Origin: Sebastes aleutianus
Taxonomy: Eukaryota > Chordata > Actinopteri > Perciformes > Sebastidae
Assembly: GCA_916700875.1 (NCBI GenBank)
Contig: CAKAKS010000210.1
Span: 222,501 to 286,500, forward strand
Direction of reading: 5' to 3'
Length of the DNA: 64,000 bases
Shown here: positions 47,472 through 61,354 of the stretch, piece by piece
Numbering within the stretch: position 1 is the first letter of the stretch
How the letters are laid out: the number at the start of each line of letters is the position of its first letter
The notes under the pieces: model-generated
Databases searched by the model: none
The model's input: the letters and a program-made list of their open reading frames with translations, nothing else
What the model was told of the DNA's origin: nothing
Made by a program: the position numbers and the translations under genes

Positions 47472-50400
47472 ACATTACTAATATAAACCTGTATCTTGTC
47501 AGATGAGGTGATGAATGATATTTCTTCCTTTTGAAAGACAAATGCTGAGGAATGACGCTGTCCTTTAATCTGATTGATCAGATCAGGTCAAATGTTTGAG
47601 TGTCTCATTCGTCATGTCTTGCAGCCAGACTAGGACGGTCATTTGTCCCGTGTGTCTTATTTCCATCTCTACCCTCCGGTCCTCTGTACCAGATCTGCCA
47701 TCAGCCGTTTGGCTTCAAAATGTCCGATTTTCACAGCGAGCGTGTGTTTGCATGGGAGAATGACTGGAAGGACTTCCATTCAGCAGCTCAGCGGAGATGA
47801 AAAGACAACATTTTCTATGGCTGAAGCTCTGCTGAAAGCTCCAAGGACGAATCTTTGTGCTGCGAGAGAAATTCTCGGCACCTTCAACTAAAGGTTAACG
47901 ACTCCGATTCAATATGTCACGGTCTCCATGGATGCGAAGATAAAGACTTTTTTTTTTTCATTAAAGTTGTACAGTAGCTTCACTTTGACTACAGCACTTT
48001 TTTTTCAAGCAACTTTTCATCCTGGCAGATCGTCAGTTTGAGTAGAAAAGAACTCAGAAACCTTGTTGTTTTGTGTCGAACCTTTTTTACTTCTGTTAGA
48101 GCAAGCGACTAAAAATTAATCAAAATAATTTTTGATCTCTGGAAGTCAAAAGAAACCGGATATGCTTAATTTGCAACTGAAAGGCCCTCCAGTGTCAGGT
48201 TGAAGATGGGCGGGAATTACATAAAGTTATCAACATTTTAGATGTGCCACAATTGTGTCTAATGAAAATTGGAAAGACGAGAGCGGACACCAATTTGCGT
48301 CCGTGTGAGTTGAAAATATTTCAACCTACAGATGGTGTTAATGCACCAAGAAACGTCCATTTCACCACGGATATGAGTGACCTCGACCTCCAAGTTACCG
48401 CGATACGATAACGTTTCCTGTCTGTGACAGAGTTAGCATGCAGCTTTAGTGCATATTGTGTCGTCTCAAATGAAGCAATTATATTGATTCAGGTGTTAAA
48501 AATTCAATTAGAAAATTGTTTTTAAAAAATTGCGATACACAGGTGAATCTATTGTTTCCCAATCTAAACTTTAAGTTTGTTAAATATTACGAAATTAATA
48601 CTGTTAATATTATTGCTCTTATGTTGAAACATTTAAGATGACATATACATATTGACTTGTGCAGGACTTTGACTTAACCTGGGACTTGATTGCCAACACC
48701 TGAGATTTCCTTGTGAGTTGCGAAGCAATGGTTTCACTCCACTTCTGTATAATTGTATCGTGTTCCAAAAACTTTGGGTTGGTTAATATATTCAAAACTC
48801 TCAAGCTGTTCTCATAAATACATGCAGGGCAGATCTGAAACAGCCTCCACCGAGAAGCCTGCGCTTCAGCCAGAAAGCATGTTTTCAGAGTCTGATTTAA
48901 AAAAAAACAAAAAAACAAAAATCTCCTTCATTCATTTTTCATTTGCTCTGAAAAGCCGGAACAATCTTTTGCAGCATTTAGAGTGAAACTGCCTCGGCAG
49001 TTGGCAGCTTCTTTGTGTTTCTGTTTCCCCCTTTCAGGATCCTTCAGAGCAGAGTCATCATTGCGTACAGAGAGGTTTGGTTCCTCTGCTTTTTGAGATG
49101 CCACCATTTTAGCACTGCGATTCACCTCTGTGCCTGTTGCCAAGCAACTCCTGACACTTTGGGGATGCGATGTGAATGCAGGAGCTTGCCGTGGTATTTC
49201 CACATTATTTTGCACCGCGCACCTTTAGGTTTTGATGACGTCCACACAGACTAACACATGCCCAGCCTATAGAAACCCTCCCCATAACTCCTCTCTGACT
49301 GAGAAAACAGATGAGAGAAAATAACTGGAGCAGCTTGAACATGGACTGTGGAGATGATGCAGCAAATAAAAGGACTAAACTTCCCCATTTTGGGTGTGAC
49401 TGCCAAATTCATTAATACAAAAAAAGTTAATTCAACATATTTTAATTTAAAAATCTTTCGCACTAAATTGGAATTAAACTTTTATAGGGATTGGTGGAGT
49501 TGTGAGTCTTCTTTATTAAAACAATTTCGCTGATTTCAATTTTAGGATCTAGGAAATGTTACCGGCTTATTAGTTTAAATCAGAAACTAGAGCCCCATCA
49601 ATACTCAATTTGTGAAGCCAATACTGATATCCATATTTGAGAATTTAAACTATCCAATAAAATGTCATCTAACATAATGTTTTTAACGTAAAGACACCAA
49701 ACGTTTAGAATTCTTTAAATTTGGTTATTAAGGAATTGAGAGAAAGATCGTACTGAAACTGAACAAGATATTTTACACATATTATCGGTCAATAACTCAA
49801 AAAAATAAATTGCGAAAAAAGTGAGACTTTTGATGAAGTTGTATGCTGTTTTCTCTTTTGAAAAGAGGGAGAGAGAGACGGTGAATTTCCAAGTGCCCAT
49901 CCTTCCGAATTTACATTTTCTAAGGACTTTTCCATGATGGCAGGAGTCTCCTATTCTATTATACACTTAGAGTTAAAAATATTTCAACATCTTCTTGACA
50001 CAGACGTGCCGGATTCACATCTGAACCGTCTCACATCCTCTGTGTTCTGTGTGAGTCTCTCTCTACATGCACTATGGTGTTATTTCCCTGCTGTGGAGTC
50101 ACTCGTAGACCTGGCACAGCTTCACTCTGTTAAACACGAGCTGCGTGCGTAGCTGCTGTATTCACCCGCTCTGGCAGCTTGATGGATGTAGCGTGGTCCC
50201 GCTGCCGCTTTAAATACTTCAACTGCGTCTGCTTGAGTATTCTGCTGGAAAGGATGGACATGCTCGCCGTGCGGTGTGCCTGAGGTAGAGGAGGGGTGTA
50301 CTACATTTAGGTTAGCTGTAGTTTCTCTTTCTGTCTTTTTCTTGCTTCCCCTTCTCAAATTCTCCAGCTCTGATCTCTGAACCCTGAATCAAAGTCTGGG

Positions 50401-52340
50401 TCTACAGCATAAAAAACTTACTTAAAACTTGCAGATTGTCAATATCTGTTAACAGTAATTGACGATAATATCAAACAAGTTTATTAGGACTTTTTTGTTC
50501 TCTTCTCTAGCATTTTAAATACAAGAACCTTCAAAACTCATATGATCCTTTTTGACAACAAAGCGCATGAATGCAAGCCGGGTCAGCAGTCAACTCTTAA
50601 TGGAATAGTTTTGAAAATATGCTTATTCATTTTCTTGCTGAGAGTTTAGGCCTTTGTACAACAAGTCCGTATTTTCTGTATGCGGTACCGGGTCTAAACG
50701 GGTCATACACTGTTGCATAGTTACAAAAAAAGCTGCGATGGAAGCTGACCTATTTATAGAACATATGTATTCAATACCGTTTTGAAAAGCTGAGCTCTCC
50801 AGCTTTCAGAATCTGTAGACCAGCTGTATGTAGTCCAAACTATGTATTATTACGAAGTATTTTAACAATTAAGTTGTACAGAAATGAACTCCGTAACTAT
50901 AGGAACAAGTTGTGATCAAAAGATCCGCAATAATTTCCTCATAAGTCTACAACATCATGCTTGGTATCGTTGGGAACTAGAAATTCCAAGCTTTCCAACG
51001 GACATTAAACTCACCTCGTATCACTGACACAGCGGTTGAAACGAAGCTGTCAAACCAAAATGGTAGATTTAACCCTTGACAGTCTTAATTTGAACAGCTC
51101 ACATGTATTCACATGATTAATATGCTTGTCAGTATGTTGCATTCACTTTTCAGGATGTTTCAGTATGATACAGTACCAAAATGCTGAACTTGTCAGAGTG
51201 ACTGTATTTATATTTAATAATGTACAGAGTCACTTTTCCTTCAGTCTCAACCAGACATAAATACATGTGAAAAGGTCTCGGCCCTCAGGAAGGTCTTTGT
51301 GAGGAAGGTGAAGGCAAAGCTGACAGGATGAATTTAGGATTTCTCCGTACAAACAAGACCTGTTTGACCCTGAAGGAAACACGGCAAACTGTCGGTCTCA
51401 CCGTGGCAGGCAAGCACGCAGAGCTAAAATGATCACATCTATCACTAAATGATTTTGTTGAGAATATCCTTAATAAGGTGAAAGTAAGGTCAAGGGTCAG
51501 CTCGAGATCCATTCTGTCATTAGAGTCTCCTGAATCCTTAAACTGCCCGGTTGCTTTAGGTGCCATTTCCCCCCCACCGTTCTCTTCTGCATGGTTTCAT
51601 AAGAGAGAAAGGAATATTTACTTAGTTCATAGAGGCTTTGCAGTTACATCAGAAATCTCCTAGCAACTACATCTGGCATAAGGAAGGTCCAGCAGACAGC
51701 AGACAGCTGAAAGATAGGTGGGGTCTCTGGCTGTTTCTCACTTCTGTCTCGGGTATGGTTAGAGTGTGAATTTAGGATTAAGATTAGGGTTAGGTCAGGG
51801 CTAACATGAGATGGGTAGGGGTGAGGGTTAGGTTTAAAGTTAGCATTCATCCTTCCATTGTTGCACTGCAAGCAGGCTAACTTGGTACTGAGACAGTGAG
51901 CAGCCCTGCCTTTAAAAATAGCAAAGGGCTGCGTTGGTGTGGGCATGTTGCTCCAACTGTGAGAGATGAATGAGTTTGAAGGCTAATCAGACACCAAACT
52001 AGAATAACCGCCACACGGTTATATGCCTCTGCCAACCGGTCAAGTTTCAGTTTACATCCATGTCTGTCCAAAGTGTCATCACTTCATTTTATTCTGTTCA
52101 ACATTTGTGTGAAATTGTCAAACTGAATTCTTGACTTGTGGCCAAATATGTGTTTTGTGAGGTCGCAGTGACCTTTGACCATTGACCACCAAAATCGAAT
52201 CAGCTCATAAGGGTTCGACATTAACCGTGGCCCGATATCCCCTGTAGGTGGCCACCAAGTTTTTATCAGGTCTCTTTAGAGAATGAGACTGTGGGCCTGA
52301 TTTAAACAATCTATAGCACATAGATATAGCACATGGTCTA
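47472..52340. other. Noncoding sequence, no gene recognised
   Basis: About 4.9 kb without supported exons. Minor items: gcgatacgataacgtt at 48400-48415, which recurs near 61133, and a degenerate ttaggg-like patch at 51770-51835 too short and irregular to be telomeric. Short frames on both strands are unrecognised. Confidence 0.45.
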
Positions 52341-52345
52341 AAGTG

Positions 52346-52525
52346 CATTTAGTGCAATGATTGGTAGAGGTTTTTACAGGATTACAGCAGCTACAGATGA
52401 CGTCTCTTTTCTGATCCTTTTTCAGAGCTCATCAGTAATGGATCGCTGTCGGGGTGTAAACACCATTTCAACCAATATAACAAATAGTGGAGACTGGAGA
52501 ACATCGTCAACTCTGCCTTTAAGCA
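52346..52525 (+). repeat. Dispersed repeat X, copy 1
   Basis: gattggtagaggtttttaca, ggattacagcagctacagat, ctcatcagtaatggatcgct and ccatttcaaccaatataaca. Nearly identical to 58916-59083 in the same orientation. The class is unknown to me. Confidence 0.85.
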
Positions 52526-53250
52526 GCGCATAATCTGGGTGCAAAGTAAGGCGCACGGGGCAAAGGGGTTGTATTTAGTCTCGTAATTAATCATTGGTGT
52601 GTTTTGGGCGTGACAGGAATCAAACCAATCAGAGTGCCATCTCCCATTCCCTTTAAAAAACGTGTGCGTCTCCATTGGGCACATCGCTATTTAGAAGGAG
52701 GATTCTGTAAATTGGAGAAGCGAGCGGTTCCTGCTTGTTTTTGCTCTATATAAAGTGCCTTGTAACTGCATTTTGACATTATTATTGTTGTTATGTTATT
52801 ATGGCTCTTGAGGCCAGATAGCAGCCAACTAATGAAAACATAAATAAAGGTAAAATCACAAGATGTTGTAAGCTGTGTGAGTCATGCTGCATGTTCTGTA
52901 GGTACAGAGCAGAGGAGGGGGGGGGGCTGTCTAAAGCACCTCTAGCTCTTCACAGAAACCCATGTGACAAATCCAGTAAGAGCCTTGAAGCGGAAAAACA
53001 TCAACAGCAAAAAACGTTAACCGGATTACCATCAGCCTACAACCGTGAGATGTGTAAGACGGCAGGTGTTAGACCTGGCTTCGGCTTTAGCCACACGTGT
53101 GTTAGTGGCCTTGTGTAGCTGAATACACGGAGTGAGGGGCTGATGCTGAGGAGGGTCAGGGGATCAGTTCCCACCACAGACACCAATGCTGTAATGCTGC
53201 TGTAAGGTGCTTTGGACAAGTGTCTGAGGTTACAGTGAAAATGTCAGCCC
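52526..53250. other. Noncoding sequence, no feature recognised
   Basis: A G-run at 52917-52926 only. Confidence 0.4.
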
Positions 53251-53254
53251 AGTC

Positions 53255-53500
53255 ACAGACCTCGCCGCACCGTGGCGGGGCTCCCTGCTCCCTGCTCCCG
53301 GTGCGATTGTTGACCGGGGCGGACTGTCCTCAGTGCGTCCCAACCGCGTCGTGTCGTGGCCCACATGAAAGGCGCCAGGGATCTGTGGTGTTGTCGGCAA
53401 CCCACCCGATCCATCTTGAAACCCCTTGGCGTAATGAAAGTGAGGGCCGGTGCGCGCGAGCTGAGGTGGGATCCCTGCACAGCAGGGTCGGGCGCACCAC
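53255..53500 (+). pseudogene. Degenerate 28S rRNA-derived segment, longest of three
   Basis: In order: gacctcgccgcaccgtgg, ggcggactgtcctcagtgcg, gtcggcaacccacccgatcc, then ccttggcgtaatgaaagtga, gctgaggtgggatccc and gggcgcaccacc. The blocks after the CCCACCCGA motif match the downstream course of large-subunit rRNA, so the order is that of 28S with deletions between blocks. Many substitutions exclude a functional rRNA. Confidence 0.7.
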
Positions 53501-53612
53501 CGTAAAGTGGTATCGGTGCCGTTTCGCGAGTACGAGTACATGAGCACATGAGCACATGAGCACAGTATCGGACCCGATACCCGATACTGGTATCCGTATT
53601 GGTGCATCCCTG
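53501..53612 (-). mobile_element. GATGCACCGATACC-type element, reverse copy, joined to 28S-like sequence
   Basis: gtaaagtggtatcggtgccg, a short internal tandem of gagcacat (3 units), then cggacccgatacccgatact and attggtgcatccctgg. Its junction with rRNA-like sequence parallels that at 42453-42722. Confidence 0.6.
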
Positions 53613-53714
53613 GCGATAAGATATAATGCAATTTATTACCTTTTTTTTCAACTGCAAATGATGCAGTTTGTCAACATCTCTTTTATCTAATAAGATACAG
53701 TTTTCATTCTGTTC

Positions 53715-53780
53715 ATCTCAGAGTTTTCATTCACATATCTTGAGGTCAGAGGTCAAGGGACCCCTTTGAAAATGGCCATG
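53715..53780 (+). mobile_element. Fragment of the TAGGGCTGTCAA family (copy I)
   Basis: tttcattcacatatcttgag, gtcagaggtcaagggacccc and tttgaaaatggccatg, an internal block of the family. No termini. Confidence 0.7.
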
Positions 53781-53989
53781 CGATTTATTTGAGGGAATTT
53801 GTGTTTCAGCAGCATGTTTTAATAGAGACTTGGTTCTTATGTCAAGTGCAGAACATAAAAACTTTGCAGTTAAGTAGAACAGTAGACCTGTGCATTTTTC
53901 TTTCTTAATTGAAACCAAACTTCGGAGGTATCTTAATTAACTTTGCTTAGAAAGTTTTCTCTAACTTGAGGCTAATCCGGGTGTTTGAG

Positions 53990-54450
53990 GCTGCCGACCC
54001 TCGTCTGACTGTTCTTTGAAGTAAGCCAGAATGTAGGGTCACGCTCGACGAATGTCACCGGCTGATAACGGGGCAGGTGCTATTCCTTTTGTTAAGCCGG
54101 ACCCTGGAGGGTCCCCCAGCGCTTCACTACATGTGGATTAATAAACTGATAAGCCTAATGAATCCTGACTATCGGAGCAGGTGAAAAGGGGCTAATGGAA
54201 GTAATTACCTCGCCTGATCTGTCCGTTGGAGGGCGAGGCGGTCCTAATTCATACGATAAAACAAGGGACGCACTGTGAGGAATGAAATATGTCATTTGTA
54301 AAACATTATCCGCGTGGGCACATTAGCTGCACGGCTAAGCGAGCGCTTTATGAGGCGCTGAATGGGGACGAGCAATCTGACTTTGAAAACAACGAGGGGT
54401 TGGTTTATTTCAAACTGTCCGGCTTCACAGCTGTTTCTCTAAACAAAGGA
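53990..54450. other. Repeat-free segment, candidate conserved noncoding element
   Basis: Balanced composition, no low-complexity runs and several TAAT-containing sites close together (ggattaataaactgataagc, taatggaagtaattacctcg). There are no long reading frames. The texture resembles developmental enhancers, but this is only a visual impression. Confidence 0.25.
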
Positions 54451-56330
54451 TACAGATAACCACACGCACATTACACACAAAGGTTGACCGATTGGTTCGC
54501 CAATATGTATTTGACCTATTTGAGTGTCGCTGGCGTTCGTCTTAGATCAATATAGAGCCTCTATGGGGGCTGCTTAATTGGGTGGCACGGCTATTATTGA
54601 GTCAATGTGTCACTCACAACAAAAGCCTAACCTATGAATGTGTGTGTGGGCAGTCCCTGAACAATTCAACACTGAATTCATCTTCCTTCAGGAACCGCGT
54701 CCTTCACTGCCCTTCAGTCTAACTGTAATTGAAACACATGGACGTGGCTCAGCTGAGCGCGAACACAAGGACTCCGGGGATTATGCGTTTACCTTCTGGT
54801 CGACTGATATTTGAAAGATGCGAGTGGGTGACAGCTTATCACCTCTGACATGAACAGTTGCTGGTTGGAGTAAACGGCTGGAAAAGCACTTTAGTCCCTG
54901 AACGGCAGTGTCTCCATATATTATTCATAAAAGACAAATGCACAGCCAGGGCATCCAGTCACATGCTCTAAACTCCCATGTGCATCACATCTGTCTCATC
55001 TGACTTTAAAAAAAATCAACATCGATGCTGCACAGATCAATATTCTTAAGTTAAGAATGGGTCAAATGACTACATATATATGATGTGAAAGGGGTCGCTC
55101 CGAGGGATAAATGCACCCAGAGTTAGCACCCGACTCTGCAGCTCAAGAGAGTGTGTTAGCATCTTTCAGCTCATTGTTTTGGATTAACCAACACCGTCTC
55201 ACGGCAGTTTGTGAAATAGTCACAAAATTTAATATATTTGATTTGTGTGATGTGATGCACGTGTCAATCTCTGTCAAAATCTCAGATCAATTCAGAAGCA
55301 ACCAACTGCAGCATTTCAGACCAATATTCAGTTGATTCCAAATATAAAGTGTAAATAGTGTAAAGCCAGATATTAGTGCTGTGCTATCTCTCTCACATTA
55401 TTCATTAGCTTTTTTAATTTCCTTGCTTTCCTTGTTGAGCATCTCCGCTCATCAGCCGAGGACCAAAGAGCTGTGGAGCATCAGTAGCCATGCAAAAGAG
55501 CCTCCCTCTAACGTTATGGATGGAGGACCAAACGTTGCTGCTGAGGGAAATGAACGCTGGGCGTCGACGCTGATAAACGGACAGATTGATTACTCTTTGG
55601 CGGGAACACGCACTAAAAGCACTTGATTCTCAGCTGTGTTAACAGCCCGTGTCACCGGGGCGGAGTGGATGGAGGGGAGTTAAACTCAGACGGATATGTT
55701 TTACAGCAAAGTACAGAGAGACTGAGATGGAGATTACAAGTGTTAAACTCGGCGGGAATCAGTGTAGGTCATGATAGGGGTCATTGTTCTGTAGCTGCCA
55801 GGAATCATTACGAAAAGTACATTTTAGCCTGGTCAGGAATAACATTCAAATTAGAAGTGAGAACGAGCTGCTGGTATGTCTGGTTTGTGCAGCAGGGAGA
55901 AGAATGAATACAGTTTCTCGACAGCTGGAGGACACTACAACGGTAGTGTTGGCATGCTGGACACCACGGACGGCTTATTCACAATGCAGCTCTGCTTATT
56001 AGAGTGAAAAGAAAAATGTATCCAGGATAACTAGTGCAGGTGGATGATGCTGCTGCTTTCTCCAGCTGTAATCTGGCTAAATATTTGTTTGCCAAAGCAA
56101 ACCAGACAGCAAAATTAAAAGTTTGACTATAGAGTAGGGGTCAATTGCAATATTCAGCATAGTTATAATTATCAGAATCGTTACTGTTTTTATCCTATCG
56201 CCGTTAAAATACATGAATTTAAAAATGCTCTCTCTGTCTATAGTCATCACTCTGTACTCAATGTTCCGCCCACAGCACTATCTGACCATCTGCCGTGACG
56301 TCATCAAGACAAAAATATGTCACTTCAATT
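54451..56330. other. Noncoding sequence, no gene recognised
   Basis: Short + frames at 55381-56002 are open but unrecognised, without splice-site support. Confidence 0.4.
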
Positions 56331-56333
56331 CTA

Positions 56334-56628
56334 TGGTAAATGGATTTGCATTTATATCACACTTTTCTAGCCTTCCGACCACTTAAGGCGCTTTAGACTA
56401 CATGTCAGCATTCACACATTCACAAACACATTCATACACTAATGGCAGACGCTGCCATGCAAGGTGCCAACCAGCCCATCAGGATCTAATCTAAATACTC
56501 ATTCACAGCCATCGGGAACAATTTGGGGTTCAGTATCTTGCCCAAGGACACTTCGACATGTGGACGGGGATTGAACCGCCGACCTTCCGATTGGTGGGCG
56601 ACCTGCTCTATCTCTGAGCCACAGCCGC
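56334..56628 (-). mobile_element. tRNA-related SINE-like repeat, reverse orientation
   Basis: Read on the - strand, it begins gcggctgtggctcagagata with a box-A-like ggctcagagatagagcagg and a box-B-like ggttcaatccccg, and ends in ccatttaccat. This is a very common fish repeat whose other end reads atggtaaatggatttgcatt. No clear target duplication was seen. Confidence 0.75.
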
Positions 56629-58915
56629 AGCTGGACGCAGGCGAGAGATGTGATCCATGACCAGATTGTCACCGTCACTGGAGAATCCAGTCTGCAGCGT
56701 CGTTCACAAACTGAAGAATTGTACAGTAACAAACGGCTTCATGGAGGAAAGTTTTTGTATCACATCAAAACGTCTTTTGTCTCCTTCTCCTCTCTCCCTC
56801 TTCCTCTCTCTTTCTTGATGGACGCAGTACAAGAACATGTCTGTCAATTACCTACTGAAACCCGGTATTAAACGGGCACCGGTGCTAAATTATTAAAGAC
56901 CGGAGTACTGATAAGCTCTAACATTACCGGTTCTTTTATACGTTTTGGTGTAGTTTATTATAACGCCGCAGACAACTAGGCTGTGCAATAAAACCATTGC
57001 AAGTAAAAAGCCGATACTTTATCAATACACCTGTTCACCAAGCATAAACATGATGTAAATATGCAGAAAAATTGTATTTCAATCTGCTCTGTCTGCAATC
57101 TCTCATCCACCGCTGCTGTGGTTCACACAAGCACAGCGCGCTAGGTGAATTGTTAAAAACAAACTAAAACAAAAGCTGTCTGTATGTAGTCGAACTGTTA
57201 AGCTTAGTTTTTTACACATCTTAAAATTCTTGTACTGATCAGCTGATCAGCTGGAGACAAAGCAGCCCCTCCTCTCTACCAGCGATGCCTGCAGCACTGA
57301 ATCCCATCAGCAGAGAGAGGAGGACAGAGGACAGGAGGAATCATCTGGTAATGACAGATGTTCTTCATTCTTTATCAACTTCACTCAAGAATATTATTGA
57401 ATTCATTGACATTAGTTCTATTAGTTTCCAGAAAGAAAATATTGAGTTTATATAGTGACTTTGCTTTTGTAAACATTACTGTTGCTGCTCTATGAACATT
57501 TAGTTATATTTAAAATACAAATAAATTCTAATCCTGTTCTGAATTTCTTCTTTTTTTAAGTATTATTTTAAAAAGCAATTATTTAGTAATGAAAAAGAAC
57601 CGATAAGGAGTATAAAAGAGTAGTAGTATCAATAAAATCCTATCCCTACTAAGATATTAGAATGTTTCTTGGTGTTTTGGGGGTGTACTGCACCTTTAAA
57701 CTTCAAAAGCACAATCTTCATCGTCTCCATAGTTACTTCTGAACAACATTATCTCCTTTTTCACTCGTTAGCAGGCTAAACACTAATTAGATGTAGCTTG
57801 CAAGTTGTTGTTGAAGTTTGCGTTGCATAGCAACAACAGTGATGTAAGGCTCCTCGCAGCCTTCGAGCTCCCGTTCTCTGAGTTACTAATGACGCTCACA
57901 GTTCTGCAGGAAATAAAACCTCCGACCAGAACACGGGCTTATGGGTAAATGAGATCCAGTGATGTCTATGAATTCATTTTTCATTACCAGGAAACAGAGA
58001 GACTAACTCCCTGTCCTCTAATGGGGACTAACAGGCAGTGAAAGCAGAGGAATGGTTGCTGTGTATAGATCCCATCAGATAAGAACCCAGCCGAGCGTCC
58101 CTCGCTGTGCTCCGCTCCCCACCGCCGACAATAGTTGGCTAAAAGACTGCTAAATTGCCCAGTGATTGCTTTTTCTCTCCTCTGTCCTTTTCCACAAATG
58201 GGGTGCAAGTGTTCAGTGACACACAGCTCTACCTGACAGCTGTGGTCACTCCTCGGGCTCCAACTGGCTTTTTCTCTCTCTCCTTCCTGTTTTCCTGTTT
58301 GCTCAGACAGAAGCTGACGGGGGGAGTAAATGCCAGCTGGGTTAATATGTCAAAAAGGTCTCTCTCCCTCTGTCTCTGTCCCTCTTAAACTCTTATGTCT
58401 CTGTTTGCTCATGTCTCTCCTCCTCTGTCGTTGTATTTAGGTTTCCAGTGGACCACGGTTTGGGGGGCTGGGGGATTAATAAAACTAGGGGCTAAAAAGG
58501 TTTTAAAAATGACAAACTAAACTGAAGTTTAAGGACGTCCCCAGGGTGATGGAAGTTCATTTTGGGACAAATTTGGGATGAGAGTTGAAAGAAAAATACG
58601 TTACAATGAACGGCAATGAAAAGGACTGCACATTTTGTGTAGCACACAGTTATTATTAAACCTCATTGACAACATATACAAACACACACACACTACTAAC
58701 TACATCACAGACACAGAGCGGAGAGAGGACCTCAACTCAACAACGCTACCTCATGATAAGTAACCGCGGCAGTGCTGCTGCAGGGCTGAGTTTTTTCTCT
58801 TCCATTCTCCAGGAAACGTGCGGCGACGACGCGCTTTGAATTCAGGCTGGTGCAAGCCAAGGGTAGAGTACGAGCAGGGAGGCATCTGATTAGTTCTTTC
58901 CAAGCGGACCGCGAG
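56629..58915. other. Noncoding sequence, no gene recognised
   Basis: CT-rich patches at 56780-56815 and 58345-58385. No exon evidence. Confidence 0.45.
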
Positions 58916-59083
58916 GCAGTGATTGGTAGACGTTTTTACAGGATTACAGCAGCTACAGATGACGGCTGTTTTCAGGTCCTTTTTCAGAGCTCATCAGTAA
59001 TGTATCGCTGTCGAGGTGTAAAGACCATTTCAACCAATATAACAAACAGTGTAGACTGGAAAACATCGTCAACCTGCCTTTAA
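58916..59083 (+). repeat. Dispersed repeat X, copy 2
   Basis: Near-identical to 52346-52525 (ggattacagcagctacagat, ctcatcagtaatgtatcgct, ccatttcaaccaatataaca), same orientation, 6.57 kb apart. Confidence 0.85.
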
Positions 59084-59084
59084 C

Positions 59085-59168
59085 AAAAATCACAATAAAT
59101 TTTAATATCAAATCGCAATACATATCTAATCGGCATTGAATCGGGAGATATGCTTATAGTCCCAGCCC
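59085..59168 (-). mobile_element. GGGCTGGGACGATA-type element fragment
   Basis: caaaaatcacaataaatttt, tcaaatcgcaatacatatct and the end agtcccagccc. Reverse orientation relative to 35708. Confidence 0.6.
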
Positions 59169-59320
59169 GACTCGCTACATAGAAAACCGATGAACATCAC
59201 TGGAACGTCACATATGCCAAACTGGAGCCACAAATGTCCATGTATAGTCTTCCTCCAAATACATATTTATTACTCTACTCGCTTCCTCTGCATTGTATTT
59301 CTCTCTTTGTTCCCCATCTT

Positions 59321-59344
59321 CACACACACACACACACACACACA
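59321..59344. repeat. (CA)n microsatellite
   Basis: About 12 CA repeats. Confidence 0.9.
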
Positions 59345-59488
59345 AAGCCTGACTCGGTGCCAACTGGAAAAGGCCTAGATCATCTGAAGGCTTTCTGTGA
59401 GGCAAAGTTGCCACTCTAAAAGCGATTATGTTTCATTACAGTGGAAATGGGAGAACAGGGTTTCCTGGCGCCTAAAGATCATTAACAC

Positions 59489-59522
59489 CCCTCCCCCCCC
59501 CCCCCCCCCCCCCCCCACCCAC
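59489..59522. repeat. Poly-C tract, about 28 C
   Basis: Nearly pure C run, a likely weak point of the assembly and a potential i-motif/G-rich structure on the - strand. Confidence 0.9.
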
Positions 59523-61350
59523 CCAACATACAGTCTTAAACACACACTCACACACACACACAGCTGCGTTACTCTCATGTCTGGCTACTTGATAGTCTGA
59601 CGATGAATCTGCTCTGAGGGGAGAGGATGATGATTATTATTTATTCTTTGCTTGTTTTTGTGTATTCATTGTCTCCTTTCATTTGCATTACTCATGCATT
59701 GATTTCATTTGTGACTCCTGTGTATCCGTTGTGTAGTCATTTATGTGTTTAGTATGTGGACGGAAGCAGCAGAGTTGACTCAGGGTTTGTTTAGTGTGTC
59801 ATTCTGTTTGTTCTGATTGTCGGATGGAAGCTGTATGTAATATCAACATCAATAGCATCAAAATGTGGAAAACACATAATGATATACATGACATCTGTTT
59901 TTGTCCTTCCAACACAATAGGTAGAAGTACAGCATGAGTCATCGGATTTCAAATTAAATTCAGTGTTAAAACATCTTTCTCCCTTTTTGTGCGATCTATG
60001 TAAACAGTTTCCCATAAAAGCCTGATTTGCAATTCAACAGTGTAGGTGAAAAAAAGCGGTTAAGAGACAATCAGGATAAAGAAAGCAAAGCACGTACTGT
60101 AACCTGGGCACAGGAACAGGCTTCCAGTTAGTTTATGGCTGTTTGGCTGCATTTAAATCACAGCCATCTGAATTATTCACTAATCTGAAGAGGAGGGGGG
60201 GGGGGGTGTAATTAGTGCTGTTCTTTAACCCAGCATAAGGCTGCAACCACTACCGAGTGCATTAGAATACGTCTCTGAGACGGCTTCTGGCAATAATCCA
60301 GCAGATAATTAAGAGAGGTAAAAATGGATTCTGTGATTTCAGGCTCCCACACCTTCAATTTTACATTAAACATCTATTTTTAAACCCCTCTTTGTCTATT
60401 TGATGTCGTAAAAATTGTATTTCATGATAAAAGGCAGAGAGTGTAAAGAAACATGCCTACGTTACCCACAATGCAACTTGGCCACCGACAGTTCGGTAAA
60501 ATATTCTGGTGTGTTTGGCTAGTAGCAGCTAATGTAGCCTCAAGCTGCTAGCCTCAAGCACAGATTAGGAGCAGTCTGGAAAGTTCGATATTACAATTTA
60601 TTGCAATTTTTGTTCATTTTAGTTTGGAAAATATCTAAATGAATACAGTAAAAATGTTTGATTTTCAGCATGTATGTAGTCAGAGATGTCCTGAAGTCAA
60701 ATATATCAGTCATTGTTAGGCATTATTCATAATTTTTTTTCTAGCAACCCAAAAATCAAAGAATAAAAACATTTCCCTCACAAATTAGTGGTATTTTCTT
60801 TTTAATTTATAACTGACATGTAATGTTTTATACTTCTAGTGAATATAATCCATCAATCTTATTTCTATAGATGTATTTTTGTATATACAGTTCCCTTTGT
60901 TAACACCTTATTTTGAAAACCGGACGTAGTCACACGTGTATACTTCCTCTAACTTCTCCAAGGTGGTCTCTAGCCGTCAGCTCCGTTCTCTTTATCCATC
61001 CATGGTCAGCTCCATCGGGGCCGTTTGAATGCATTTAACATAAATGTCAGTATATGGGTGCTCTACAGTTGTAGCGTCGGCCCATTTGACGACGGAGACG
61101 AGAGCGGCGGTCTGCTCGACCGCAACGTCATCGCGATACGATAACGTTCCCTGCTAACTTTTTTCGGATATTTTGCAGACATTTTTCTGCCTATTTTTGG
61201 AAATTTTTCAGCCATTTTTCAGACTTTTTTTTCACACATATTTCAGCCTCTTTAAAAACAATTTTACTGTATCAATTTAGAGATTTTCCAAAGTAAAAGT
61301 CCCTAGAAGTGTATGATTCAACTTTTTCCCATGGTCTAGTGTTAAAAAAG
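59523..61350. other. Noncoding sequence, no gene recognised
   Basis: A G-run at 60195-60206; gcgatacgataacgtt near 61133 shared with 48400. Short frames only. Confidence 0.45.
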
Positions 61351-61354
61351 TTAA

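Noticed and set aside
51765..51835. Interstitial telomeric repeat
   Set aside because: Only two or three scattered ttaggg-like words in a degenerate context.
53255..53500. A functional rRNA gene
   Set aside because: Short, with internal deletions and many substitutions, and joined to transposon sequence.
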